Below are positions 1 to 8,972 of a DNA stretch of 12,523 bases, one piece after another (within the stretch, counting starts at the first letter, position 1; every line of letters starts with the position of its first letter). This DNA comes from Phoronis ovalis (lineage: Eukaryota > Phoronida > Phoronidae). A program made the translations under genes and the position numbers. Below the pieces are notes generated by a model. It worked only from the letters and a program-made list of their open reading frames with translations. It was not told the origin of the DNA and did no database searches. Where the stretch lies: the NCBI GenBank assembly GCA_028565635.1, contig JAOXYB010044404.1, positions 1 through 12,523 of the forward strand, given 5' to 3'.

Positions 1-879
1 AATTCTGCGATTTTGGGTAAAAAGGGTAAAAATGAGGGTACCATATAATAACTACGTAACGTAAAAACAGAATGTAAGGCTTTATAAAGCATTTCCGCAA
101 ATTCACTACTGTGATGCTCTTTAGTCAATAAGAATAAAAAACGTTATTGGTTGACTTTGCACGTACGTTGCAAAAATTGGGAGTAGGCATGATAGTCGGT
201 TATCTTTATGACTGAACAAAATTTTCATCGAAGAGCAGGTTATTTACTTGAAGACAATATTTTTGCCATTGAAGCATTTAACATGAAATTTATATTTAAT
301 TGAATCGTTATAACTATTATTGCTGTGCAACACGAGCAGAATATAGTTATGATTGTGAAGGAAGTAGCACTTTTCTTTTAATAAAAGTAGAAATGATTAT
401 AATTGGGTACTAATTTGCCGTAACAGGTTGCTGCTAAAGAGGATCGGATGAAATGTGTACAAATTAAAGAGACGTATTTCCTCGGATCAGCTATCATTTA
501 TCATGCATTAGTAAATGCAAAGACTATAATGACACGTGTAACAAAATTCGTTCTTTTAAAAACGACAACACTTTTTGCATTTGTATCGCTTTAAACCTAA
601 AAAGTCTCATTTATAGATTCTTACAAGCTAAGTTAAATTATGTTCATTTGACGTATCTCTTTTAAAAGCGTTGACATTCTGATTGTAACCTTCTTATGTG
701 CCGAAAAAATTTTTAGTATACGTGTATCTCAACCACGTGTGATATTATATATAATCGATATGTGACCAATATATATAACTTCATTTTTTTTTAAATACGT
801 TTATTGATTGCTTTATAGATGATATTATACAAGATAGCAATTTCCAAAAGTAGCACCCAATAATTAATTAGCGTAATAC
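1..879. other. Intergenic, no gene seen
   Basis: AT-rich with stops in all frames at short intervals. It holds only the short repeat copy at 669-693. Confidence 0.6.
669..693. repeat. Short dispersed repeat, copy 1
   Basis: CGTTGACATTCTGATT then GTAACCTTC matches 2537-2561 at 22 of 25 positions, 16 of them consecutive. Family unknown. Confidence 0.5.
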
Positions 880-944
880 ATGCACGTTAGGGATCATCTC
901 AAAAGTTATCGCAAAGACCCCAAACGTATACTGTTTCGTATAGG
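880..944 (+). repeat. Left inverted arm
   Basis: Pairs with 1792-1858. Starts ATGCACGTTAGGGATCAT; 86% identity to the reverse complement of the right arm, counted by hand. Confidence 0.8.
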
Positions 945-1104
945 GGGCAGGGGGGAATCCACCTACGTATATGGTTTAGTGCGAAATGAAAAAAATCATG
1001 CCTAGTATATACGATATTTATTAAAAATCATTCCTTAGTAAATATAGAAGTTTTAGGTTCTATTTATTCTACAACTCCATGAACATTCATACAAGTGTGC
1101 CAAA

Positions 1105-1281
1105 ATGTACGAAATTGGTGGAAGGGAAAGGACAGTGAAATACCTACATCAAACCGCTGAACCATGCCCCGCCGGGTATCATACTGTTTTAACTTTACAG
1201 CATAGGGATACAACAGTCGTAAAGCGGGACGACTTTTTTACGTCACTACAGTGCAGACGATACACACAAAAAGACGTCTAA
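1105..1281 (+). CDS. Unrecognised 58-codon ORF inside the inverted-repeat element
   Basis: ATG at 1105 to TAA at 1279-1281. The frame is open from 1057. The product starts MYEIGGRERTVKYLHQTAEP, has CPAGYHTVLTLQHRD in the middle and VVKRDDFFTSLQCRRY near the end. It is more GC-rich than its surroundings and has a protein-like composition with two Cys, not the Ile/Phe/Tyr/Lys bias of random AT-rich frames. An AG acceptor-like site precedes Cys at 1096. I do not recognise the family. It could be a fragment of a captured exon, an element-encoded remnant, or chance. Confidence 0.3.
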   Translation: MYEIGGRERTVKYLHQTAEPCPAGYHTVLTLQHRDTTVVKRDDFFTSLQCRRYTQKDV

Positions 1282-1313
1282 ACACTATTTGGTACTGTGG
1301 CGCCGGAACGCAG

Positions 1314-1366
1314 AGCTATTTACAAACGTTAGCCTTTAAACAGGTACCAGACGTTTGTAAATAGCT
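1314..1366. repeat. Perfect 16-bp inverted repeat with 21-base loop
   Basis: AGCTATTTACAAACGT at 1314-1329 is exactly complementary in reverse to ACGTTTGTAAATAGCT at 1351-1366. It lies near the middle of the 881-1857 element. The stem is too short for a standard animal microRNA precursor. Confidence 0.9.
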
Positions 1367-1505
1367 TTGTATCAATTAAACGATACGAGTTTATCGGTGG
1401 AGGTAAATATGTTTTAAATAGAGTTTATCGATGATTTCGCTCTTGAAATTGGTTGTCAGTTTTTACACGTGCGTGACGTCCAGTCTGTGTTCGCACCCAA
1501 CGCAA

Positions 1506-1516
1506 CCCCCCCCCCC
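1506..1516. repeat. C11 homopolymer
   Basis: Eleven consecutive C in otherwise AT-rich DNA, inside the candidate element. Confidence 0.9.
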
Positions 1517-1791
1517 TGATGGGCATGATCTGCCTTGGAAATGTCTTTTTGATAACACTATTAAAGTTCAGGTGATGTTGTAATAAAAAGTTAAATTAGA
1601 TAATGCACGATCCATATTCGTCATTAATCAACTTTGTGTTTTCTATAAGAAAAATGGCACAGTGTGTCATGGCAAATTAGAGTTCCAGAATGCACCAGAT
1701 TGCAGGAAATAGCACCAAATATTGCCCCCTAGGTTCGCAATTGGATAGGGCAAAAATCTCACTAATCCCCCTACGTTTGACCAGGGTAATT

Positions 1792-1858
1792 CCTATATTA
1801 AACACTATACGTTTGTGGTCATTGTGATAACTTTTGAGATATGATCCCTTACAAGCAT
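1792..1858 (-). repeat. Right inverted arm
   Basis: The reverse complement starts ATGCTTGTAAGGGATCAT. It has two extra bases (AT) relative to the left arm and nine mismatches. Confidence 0.8.
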
Positions 1859-2291
1859 ACAAAGTATATTGATTGTGAAAAATCCTAAAGATACCTGTTT
1901 GAAAAGAATATTTTAGAAAATCACAAAAAATAATGGAATCCGAGACCAGGCGCAAGACTTCTTGTTTCGACAGAGTATGTGTGCGTACAATGTCATGCCA
2001 TTACGTAAAATTTGCTAAGCAATAATAAAGTACATGTACTATTCAAGAAGTTGAAAGACTGTTTCTTTTGATTATCAGCATCGACCCTTCTAAAATAAGT
2101 TAATATAATTTGAATATTCAATTATTCTGATATTTTGCTATTGTTGTCAAAATGAATTATTTATACAGACGTGTATGTAATATATCGGTGATTACAAATT
2201 CACAGACCGAGAACAAAGAGGATTTCTGTGCTAGATCCAGATTTAACTGCTCGAATTCGTTCTTAAAAAGTAGCAAGCAAAAGTATACAAG

Positions 2292-2613
2292 TTCTGTGAG
2301 ATCGTCTTCAGTGAAATTTTAACGCAAATTATTGATCACATACAGTAGACGAAGTGTTTACTTGCTCATCACAGGTAAAAGTTGTCATCAAAAGGTGAAT
2401 AATCTAAAAATCAAATAATCATCAGTCAGCAAATGTGTCTTCTATTCATCTTAATTAAGTGGAAAATCACGCAGTTGATTTATGAAAAAGATAATTAAAG
2501 GTATCTACGAATACATGTGTAACTCAAATGCTCGTACGTTGACATTCTGATTATGGCCTTCAGTTGTAACTGTCAGAGAACGCCAATTTTCCACAATTCT
2601 GTGAGAGCGTCTT
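2292..2613. repeat. Pair of 17-base direct repeats (2292-2308 and 2597-2613)
   Basis: TTCTGTGAGATCGTCTT and TTCTGTGAGAGCGTCTT differ at one base. The second lies 36 bases past the 2537-2561 repeat, so both may be parts of one degraded interspersed repeat. Confidence 0.4.
2537..2561. repeat. Short dispersed repeat, copy 2
   Basis: Matches 669-693 (22 of 25), same orientation. Confidence 0.5.
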
Positions 2614-2841
2614 AATAACAAAAAGATTATGCAAACGAACTGCTAAATGTAACTTTTAGTAACATTTTGTAGACTCGCATCTAATACTAATATATAAAAA
2701 ATAAAAATAAAACTTCTTTGGTACACTGCACACCGTCGTAAAACCTACTTGGTTATAACGACACACACATCCTAATCACCACTATTTTTGTTACATTTGC
2801 CAATAGTTTGACACGTCTCTACAGTCGTACATTTTGCTTCA

Positions 2842-2847
2842 TTTATT
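2842..2847 (-). terminator. Possible NPF poly(A) signal AATAAA overlapping the stop codon
   Basis: The minus strand reads GCA TAA ATAAATG. The last A of the stop codon (2847) is the first A of an AATAAA hexamer. If used, it would give a 3' UTR of only about 15-30 bases. No other canonical hexamer was seen on this strand in the next several hundred bases. Use is inferred. Confidence 0.4.
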
Positions 2848-2967
2848 TATGCAAAGCGGTCAAATGGATGATTTCCATAAACTGTATTACCATTTAATTG
2901 TTCATTACTTCTTAGATATTGCCATAATGATGTTAATGAGCTCGGTTGCCTTGCTCTTTTCCCAAAT
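2847..2967 (-). CDS. NPF: Neuropeptide F precursor, coding exon 2 (C-terminal)
   Basis: Found by looking for an acceptor followed by a completed Arg codon and FGKR. The minus strand reads ATTGTAG|A TTT GGG AAA AGA. The first base turns AG into AGA (Arg61), giving RPRF then Gly63 (amide donor) and Lys64-Arg65 (convertase site). The next 35 residues form the C-flanking peptide, which starts ARQPSSLTSLWQYLRSNEQL and ends HPFDRFA; the stop TAA is at 2849-2847. A C-flanking peptide of this size is normal in NPY/NPF precursors. Forty codons is too short for most ORF scans. Phase and motif agree with exon 1 on both sides of the intron, so the join is secure without transcript data. A third coding exon is not required. 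Confidence 0.93.
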
Positions 2968-4722
2968 CTACAATATAAAGTTTAAACAGATATTAATTAT
3001 AGTTTTCGGCTAGAATTTAGTACTATTAATTGTCATCATTACTGGCCATGCACTCTGTGAAAATGCAATAAAAAAATAGGACATAACGCATCCTCTCAAG
3101 TCAAACAAGGATAGACAACGCGCAAACACAGGGTGAAGGAGTTGAATTCTTTTTGTTTTACATTATCTATGAAACATGAAAATTTAAAAAAATTACATGA
3201 CTTGTATTGACTCCGGCCATTTCAAAAACCGCTTGCCTGGGAGCGACAGCACACATAAGTCATTATCACGAGCGCGTAGCTGGCGGGTAATATCTTACTT
3301 TAAACAAATCCTCCAGCTGCTACGCTTTTGCTATTTGTTTGAACGTAATGGCACACCCAGAAAAAAGAATAAGTACAAAATGATACTAAGCTGTATGGAA
3401 ACAAACTTGTGTCACGTTGTGTGTAACACATTTGTGATAAAAGCAAGATATTAAAAATATACTATGAGTAACACCGACGGTAGAAATTAGAGACTTTGTT
3501 CACGTTCATGGCATTTGTGAAAAAAAATGAAATATATTGTAATTTTTGCATTTCCAAAGAGCTCTTGGTCAGAATAGAGCCCGGATGCTGAATTTGTTTT
3601 TTTCGTTTAGAAGTTCCCTGTACGCGCGCTATACATTATTGTGATAGTAAAAAACGAGGGCGTAATTGTACTTAGTACGGGTGTGCCGTTCAAATTGTTA
3701 CTGGTGTGGATTAACTAAAGTATAAGAGATGAATGATGTTTTGTCATACGACTTTAATAGCTATCGCAGAGAAGCTATATTTGTAACTGTACAACAATAG
3801 GATTTATGTTTAACAAGAAGAAATAAAGAATATGGGATTGGTTCATATGCAAAATTGCAAAGATCATTTTTAAAACGCTTTGCATAGTAAATACCACAGC
3901 TATACATAGCATTCTTAATAGCAACACATTGAAAAGAATACAGCAAATGATACAATGTTACAATCAACTACAGAATGTTTATGCGCATTTGTTAAAAAAA
4001 TACTCTTAATTAAAGTTATAAATTACATTTCATATTCATGTACATTCTAATAAACGGAAACACTGACTTTTTTCTCAAGAATGCTCTTTGTAAATTAAAG
4101 CTACCATGAAAATGTATTTAATTAAAAAAGCTTTCTTTCAATGCTAAAAGTTCAGTTTAATTAACTTAAAGATCGGTTGAATTGAATCATCAAATCTGAA
4201 TGTCAGAAATTTGACTAACTTCCAAGTCTAGATTTGTTCACTCGTACCTTTAATTAGCTATTGTATGCATGCAGAACGGTTTGCTATTTTTAAAATAATC
4301 TTTGCAGGATTTTATTATTAATTACTTTTTAAAAGAGTACTTTTAAATAAATACTTTTTATACGTTTTTCTTGAAGGAATGAAGTAAAAATTATACCAAA
4401 AGGGAACTTGTTAGAATAATGCCAATTTCATCTTTTTATAATTATTAAATCTTTTTTAATTTAAACCATTTGCATAGCCTATAAAAATTGTTATACGAGG
4501 TCGGCTACCTTCTATCCTCATTTGTATTGCTGGGAACAGGCGAAACTAATGTGTATTTTACGGAAAAGATTAAATGTGGTTTTAAAAGAAGTTGTCAGAT
4601 CAATTATTAGTAATTGTCTACCGCATCTGTAGTACCTGCCTTTTAAGAATGTCTGTCTTGTAACCGAGACCGCAATATGCCTGAAGTTTTATATCTTTTT
4701 TCGTCAACATGTAGCAACTTAC
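2968..4722 (-). other. NPF intron 2 (1755 bp, phase 2)
   Basis: GT..AG intron with donor AG|GTAAGTTGC at 4722 and acceptor ATTGTAG ending at 2968. It interrupts the Arg codon of the C-terminal RPRF, a position shared by NPY/NPF genes across bilaterians. The interior is AT-rich with many ATTA and TTAAAA runs. A GC-richer patch near 3200-3340 has an 85-codon plus-strand ORF (3197-3454) that resembles nothing I know and is probably chance or repeat-derived. No nested gene or RNA gene was recognised. Confidence 0.9.
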
Positions 4723-4904
4723 CTTGGTCTTCCTACGATAGCATAATAGTCATTTAATCTTTTTAGGTAACTCCTTAATTCCGTCGCACTTGTAAACATT
4801 GCTGGTCTTCTGGGAGGAGAGGGCATTGAGTCATCACATTGTGCTTTGTATATTAATACAACCATAGCTAGACAAGCATAGGTAACAACTAAACCTATAC
4901 GCAT
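4723..4904 (-). CDS. NPF: Neuropeptide F precursor, coding exon 1
   Basis: Encodes the first 60 residues plus two bases of codon 61 of a secreted NPF/NPY-family prohormone. NPFs act through G-protein-coupled NPY/NPF receptors, and in molluscs are linked to feeding, growth and reproduction. Seen here: residues 1-23 form a signal peptide (MRIGLVV..., hydrophobic core about 4-19, likely cut after AQC). The mature peptide starts DDSMPSPPRRP and continues through SYLKRLNDYYAIVGRPR, with the family's Pro-rich N-terminus, amphipathic helix and C-terminal RPRF. The exon ends CCA AG|GTAAGT, so the intron splits an Arg codon after its second base, the conserved NPY-family position. Joined to 2967-2847 the product is 100 residues with a 39-residue mature peptide, a normal molluscan NPF length. 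Reading on without splicing gives a stop immediately. The ATG at 4904 is the first after the upstream splice acceptor. Confidence 0.95.
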
Positions 4905-4932
4905 GTTTGTGTTTGTTTATTCTACCTTCTTC
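4905..4932 (-). other. NPF: NPF 5' UTR segment joined to coding exon 1
   Basis: The 28 bases between acceptor CTATTTTACAG (AG at 4934-4933) and the NPF ATG contain no other ATG. The leader just before the start is A-rich (ACAAACACAAAC), a good animal initiation context. Confidence 0.6.
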
Positions 4933-5547
4933 CTGTAAAATAGATACATTAAACATATTTAATGTGAACAAAGCCTCAAGGGGAAATTAATTGCACATTA
5001 AATTCCATATAAACATGTTCCAATTATTGCTGTGTTCTACTGATAAAACTGAGCTAATGCCGTTTATCTGGACGGTAAATTAAAGTGAACTATTTTTGTA
5101 CATGCAGTAATCGTTTTAGTGTAACATCAGTACAGGTGTGTAAGGTATCAAAGGTATCAGTACAGGTGTGTAAGGTTTATACAATTTAACTGAAATAGAT
5201 CTAGAATGAAGAAAATGTTGTGCGTCATATGTGAAGAAAGAAGTAAGAACTGAGCATTGTCAGTCATTCTGTTAACAAATGGTTGCCCAAACTCACGTTA
5301 ATTTATAGCAAGGTTAATAACTAGATATATGTTTAGGGTTTTAAAAAGATTATAATTTCTCAAATTCAAACGCGGCTAATAAAAAGGTAGATGATTTCAA
5401 ATATTCAGCTATAAGATCACTGGACGATATGTGGTGAAATACAAGTCTGGTCCGTTGATTTATTATATTCTACATTAACAAAAAGCGTTTCCAAATCCTC
5501 AAATGATAAGCCTTATTCCAGACAAAAATATAAAAACAGTAACTTAC
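4933..5547 (-). other. Probable NPF intron 1 (in 5' UTR, 615 bp)
   Basis: Bounded by a near-perfect GTAAGT donor and a TTTTACAG acceptor. It holds a 30-bp-period duplication at 5126-5176, described separately. No coding signal was seen. Confidence 0.5.
5126..5176. repeat. 30-bp-period tandem duplication in NPF intron 1
   Basis: The 21-mer at 5126-5146 (ATCAGTACAGGTGTGTAAGG plus T) recurs exactly at 5156-5176, separated by ATCAAAGGT, giving about 1.7 copies of a 30-bp unit. Each copy carries CAGGTGTG, which combines an E-box core with an AGGTGTG T-box-like half site. Confidence 0.9.
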
Positions 5548-5660
5548 CTATCACTCTATTAATTTGAATATTATATGATGTTATATTATAACTTCTTAAA
5601 TAGTTCTACTCATACAGTAATAAAATGATGTCTTCTTGCAGCCAGTTCACACATATATAT
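5548..5660 (-). other. NPF: Probable noncoding first exon of NPF (5' UTR), with upstream ORFs
   Basis: The donor ATAG|GTAAGTTAC ends an exon at 5548. The acceptor TTTTACAG at 4933 begins the exon holding the NPF start codon, giving a 615-bp intron in the 5' UTR. The 5' edge is estimated from the TATA box at 5692-5685 and is uncertain by several bases. Within the exon, an ATG at 5613 opens a 5-codon ORF ending TAA at 5596. A second ATG at 5654 opens a 14-codon ORF if transcription starts upstream of it. A leading noncoding exon is usual in NPY-family genes. Exon limits are inferred from splice consensus only. Confidence 0.55.
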
Positions 5661-5684
5661 TCGCTATTTCCCACTCATGCGACA

Positions 5685-5692
5685 CCTTTATA
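5685..5692 (-). promoter_or_regulatory. Candidate TATA box of the NPF promoter (TATAAAGG)
   Basis: The minus strand reads GTCAGGTATAAAGGTGTC. It lies 137 bases upstream of the 5' UTR splice donor, which places a start site near 5662 and gives a first exon of about 110 bases. Many neuropeptide genes have TATA promoters. The position relative to a consensus donor is the main support; the motif alone would be weak in AT-rich DNA. Confidence 0.5.
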
Positions 5693-8124
5693 CCTGACAA
5701 GCGACTAGCGACATCCGATTATGGTACAATCATCACTTCCCACGAGAGGTATTTTCGTTTGTCGTCGAAGACTTTAACAGTTAATTACAGCTAATTATTT
5801 GGAATTCTTTCTGTTTGATATATATATATATTTTTACGTCATTTTGCACATTTAAAAAGAAAAAGCAAATATTTGAAATTATTATTAATAACTCTTTTAT
5901 ATTGTTGTAATTAAAACCTTTTTTTCTATTCTGGAGCTCATGTTAACAAATTGAGGGTATGAAATGATACAAGATGATTTTTTATGACTGACGTGAATGC
6001 ATCCGCCCGTGCCATTCAGTACTGTTTTTAAATTTATTTGTTTTTTGTTAACCGTTGTAAGAAGAAGTCAAAAGTGTTTAAGTTTGCCTAAATAACACAT
6101 TATAAAGTAATTTCTTATTATTATTATTGGTGATTTTTTTTTCAAACTGTATTTTTTGAGGTTACAGTACTAGTTCAATATCACTTTTTTTAGTTTTGCA
6201 GCAGCATTTTATTTTAAAAGAAACAAGATGTCGCTCTTTAAGGCATAAATAAGTGACAATGTCTACTAGTGGTCCAGCAGCAATCATGGAGTGATTTCCT
6301 ATCCCAATAAATTAATTTTAAAAAACGGTAATGGCGTTGTAAAAATTACCAAAGGTGAGATATCTATTTGTCAGGAGACTATTTTGCAATATCCATAGTA
6401 AATAGGTACTAATGCAATATTTCTTTCTATCTATCTATTGCGACTTAATACACAAGTTTCTTTCGATCCCTTACACAGTATGACATAAGTCAAAGATTTG
6501 TTTCTACATATTATGTTAAAATGCATATAAAATCTACATTTAATTAATACTGATTATTACTTTTTAGACACTAGATTATGGATATGAAAATAAAAACCTC
6601 TGCAAATGCTATCGTGTATAAAGAAGGAAGAGAATTACCAATCATTGTCTGGTCTGGGTGTATGACGTCGTATTTAATTGAATTGGGTGGTAGTTAATTA
6701 CTTTTCTTGTTATGGTCAAATTAAAGTAGTTTTACTTTATTTATTCAGTTAATTCAAGACTTCGTCTTACTAGATTTATCCATTAAAGTGTTCTGTTTTT
6801 ATTTTTAATTAAGTTCAATGTTATAATTGTATCTTAAATTCTAAAATAGTGCGTTTGTGCGCACGTTTTTCTTTTGTTCTATGTTTATTCCGTATTATAT
6901 TTTGCAGAGTAATCGAGGCTTAATATTTTTAGCATTCTGTTACAGATATTTTATTGTAATTTACGGACATACATGTAATGTGGAAAGAGTTATGCATGAA
7001 ATACATTCTAAATATAAAAGTGGTGGCATAACAAGATTTCCAAATATTTGCACTGGACATGGAATACATATAACTATAAGTACTACAAGCGTGGTATAAC
7101 GGAAGCGAAAAATCTCAGTTAATTTTCGAAATATATGCACTAGAACTAACAAGCCACCAAGCAGGTATAAGTAATCGTCATTAAGGAATCACAAAATGTC
7201 TTATACTAGACATAACACGTGACGTAACATTATGTGGATTTCTCTATATTTTAATTTTATTTGAATTCCAAGAAATTCTAACGAAATCACATACTTACGA
7301 ATTATGTTGTTTTTTTCCCTAAGACTTTTGCAAATAAACTTATTTAACCAATATGATTTTACGCTTTCCCATGTTTTGCCATCTAATAGGAAATGTATGT
7401 GTAATTATAATTATAAATTGCTTTTTTCTGCAGCAAATTGTTTCAAATGTACTAATTATAAAAAGTAAAACTTAGATATATTTCCTGCGTTGTTTTTAAC
7501 AAGATAGGGGGGAAATCCTAAAGAAAAAAAAAACGCGAGTGCACACCATGAGGACTAAACTCGACCCAATTTTCTCAGAACTTGCTGACTGTAAACAAGA
7601 CCTCCAAGGTGTCAAAAAATAACAATATTACCTTGTGGCTAGAAAAAACACCAAAACATCCATGTAAGTCAATTAAATAATTGTAATGTTTAAAAGTATT
7701 TGCAAGATACAAATGATTTTACGAGTGTGACATTATAATTAAGTACTGCTAATTAAATTTAATTAAGAGTAGTCACCGACCTTTCTGTCCTGCGTAGTAC
7801 CTATAAGTTCCATGAACAATTGTTTTTATAACGCTGAATATTAACTTTCTTGTTTTGTTTTATTGCACATGTATCATTAAGAAAATAATCAAGTGCCTGG
7901 ATCGAGAGGACATTTTGTTACGAAGAAGATGTACAGAAGTACCGGTATGATAGTGTTGTATCTAGTTATTTTTAACAAATTGATATATATGCATTACGCG
8001 CAGTATACATAATAGGATAAAGCAATATTCGATTAATACAATAAGGAAACGGTATAAAACTAATGAGATTTGTAATATTCTATAAGAAAACGTAAAAACT
8101 TTTACTTGTCAAACTGAAAGCAAA
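5693..8124. other. Upstream/intergenic DNA, no supported exon
   Basis: Contains a (TA)n run at about 5819-5830, TTA repeats at about 6117-6128 and TCTA repeats at about 6423-6438. Two opposed ORFs at 6857-7152 shadow each other and look random. A 24-codon ORF at 7548-7622 starting MRTKLDPIFSELADCK is isolated and unrecognised. Confidence 0.5.
5834..7227. promoter_or_regulatory. CRE-like TGACGT sites upstream of NPF
   Basis: Four TGACGT cores lie upstream of the candidate TATA box: TTACGTCA (5834-5841), TGACGTGA (5989-5996), TGACGTCG (6663-6670) and TGACGTAA (7220-7227). The last overlaps an E-box, giving CACGTGACGTAA at 7216-7227. CREB control is common for neuropeptide genes, but the same core also occurs elsewhere in the window, so enrichment is modest. 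Confidence 0.25.
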
Positions 8125-8460
8125 ATGGCCTTTAACAAACTGCTGCACGAACCTTATTCCCGCGGCTATTTCCTTTCTACTACTGGTTCACTTCCGTGTA
8201 CTCGGACCACTGTTTCTAGACCACATATTTTGCTGGAACCGCAAACATCATATTTCCGGAATCCCACGTTTACATTTTGTATTTTATATTCATGTTTCAT
8301 TAGAAAGTGGTCGTGTGTCCGGAAATCGATCCGTGTTCCCAACAATTTACGCAAGTACACGGAAATTAATGACCGTCCAAATAGGAGGAATTTCGGTGAG
8401 CAAGTCGGGAAGAAAGTGTTTGTATGCAATGCAACAAAAAGACGCACAAATGAGGATTAA
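8125..8460. other. GC-richer block open on both strands, unresolved
   Basis: The plus strand is open for 111 codons (MAFNKLLHEPYSRG...), the minus strand for 93 codons (8447-8166). Neither resembles a family I know. The block contains the short inverted pair TTCCGTGTACT (about 8192) and AGTACACGGAA (about 8355). It could be a diverged repeat, an exon of an unseen gene, or chance. Confidence 0.25.
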
Positions 8461-8972
8461 CAGTTCATGTACACGCTATGGCAGAACTGGATTAACTGCT
8501 CAGCTTCAACTAATATCTATATGAACACGTAGCTTAACCTCGCACTGAGCGAGACATTTTAAGAAGTCTTACTAAAACCAGGTAATATGATAGAACTAGA
8601 TAGATGAAGTGAGAGTGCACAGTAGCGTGCACAACATAAAAAAAACCTTTAACAATTTGCATATGGGCCTCATTTCGTTTTCGTATCTTTGCATGATTAT
8701 TTGGCCCGTTGCGATTTAAGATCTTTAACTCGGGTTTTTAAAGACTTGATCAAGTTCCTGTATAACCTTTAGTAAAATGTATTTACTTTGTATACATGTC
8801 CGATAGATGTACTGTCTTTGTAAATAAAAAGGCATATAAGCCATGGAATTATGCATTTCTATCACAGAGCGAGTTTCCCCGATTAATTAACAACTGTCTT
8901 CATATAAAAATAAAAGTATTTCAGTCACGAGTGGTCTTGGGATAAACAGAACACTGGATGCTGGTACAAACA
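8461..8972. other. Intergenic, no gene seen
   Basis: AT-rich spacer between the open block and the 3' end of the CD225-like gene. Confidence 0.5.

Larger units (their letters stand above)
881..1857. mobile_element. Candidate nonautonomous DNA element with about 65-bp inverted arms
   Basis: The left arm (880-944) and the reverse complement of the right arm (1858-1792) align at 56 of 65 positions with one 2-base gap. The shared core includes AGGGATCAT, CTCAAAAGTTATC and CAAACGTATA. The span is 977 bp with TGC...GCA ends, flanked by TACA on both sides (877-880 and 1858-1861), a possible 4-bp target duplication. No transposase is visible. The boundaries could be coincidence; the inverted arms are not. 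Confidence 0.5.
1859..2841. other. Intergenic region 3' of NPF
   Basis: No supported exon on either strand. It holds the short direct repeats described above and AT-rich runs near 2690-2712. Confidence 0.5.

Noticed and set aside
3197-3454. 85-codon plus-strand ORF in NPF intron 2
   Set aside because: No family resemblance, mixed composition and an intronic position. Small internal inverted pairs suggest repeat-derived sequence.
841-3560. Other FG-coding minus-strand sites considered as NPF exon 2 (near 841 and 3550)
   Set aside because: They read F-G-N with no AG acceptor in the right phase; only 2967 gives AG|A then F-G-K-R.
6857-7152. Opposed ORFs on both strands
   Set aside because: Mutual shadows with random AT-rich amino-acid bias (Ile, Phe, Tyr, Cys).
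7548-7622. 24-codon ORF MRTKLDPIFSELADCK...
   Set aside because: Possible coiled-coil or retroelement remnant, but too short and isolated to support.
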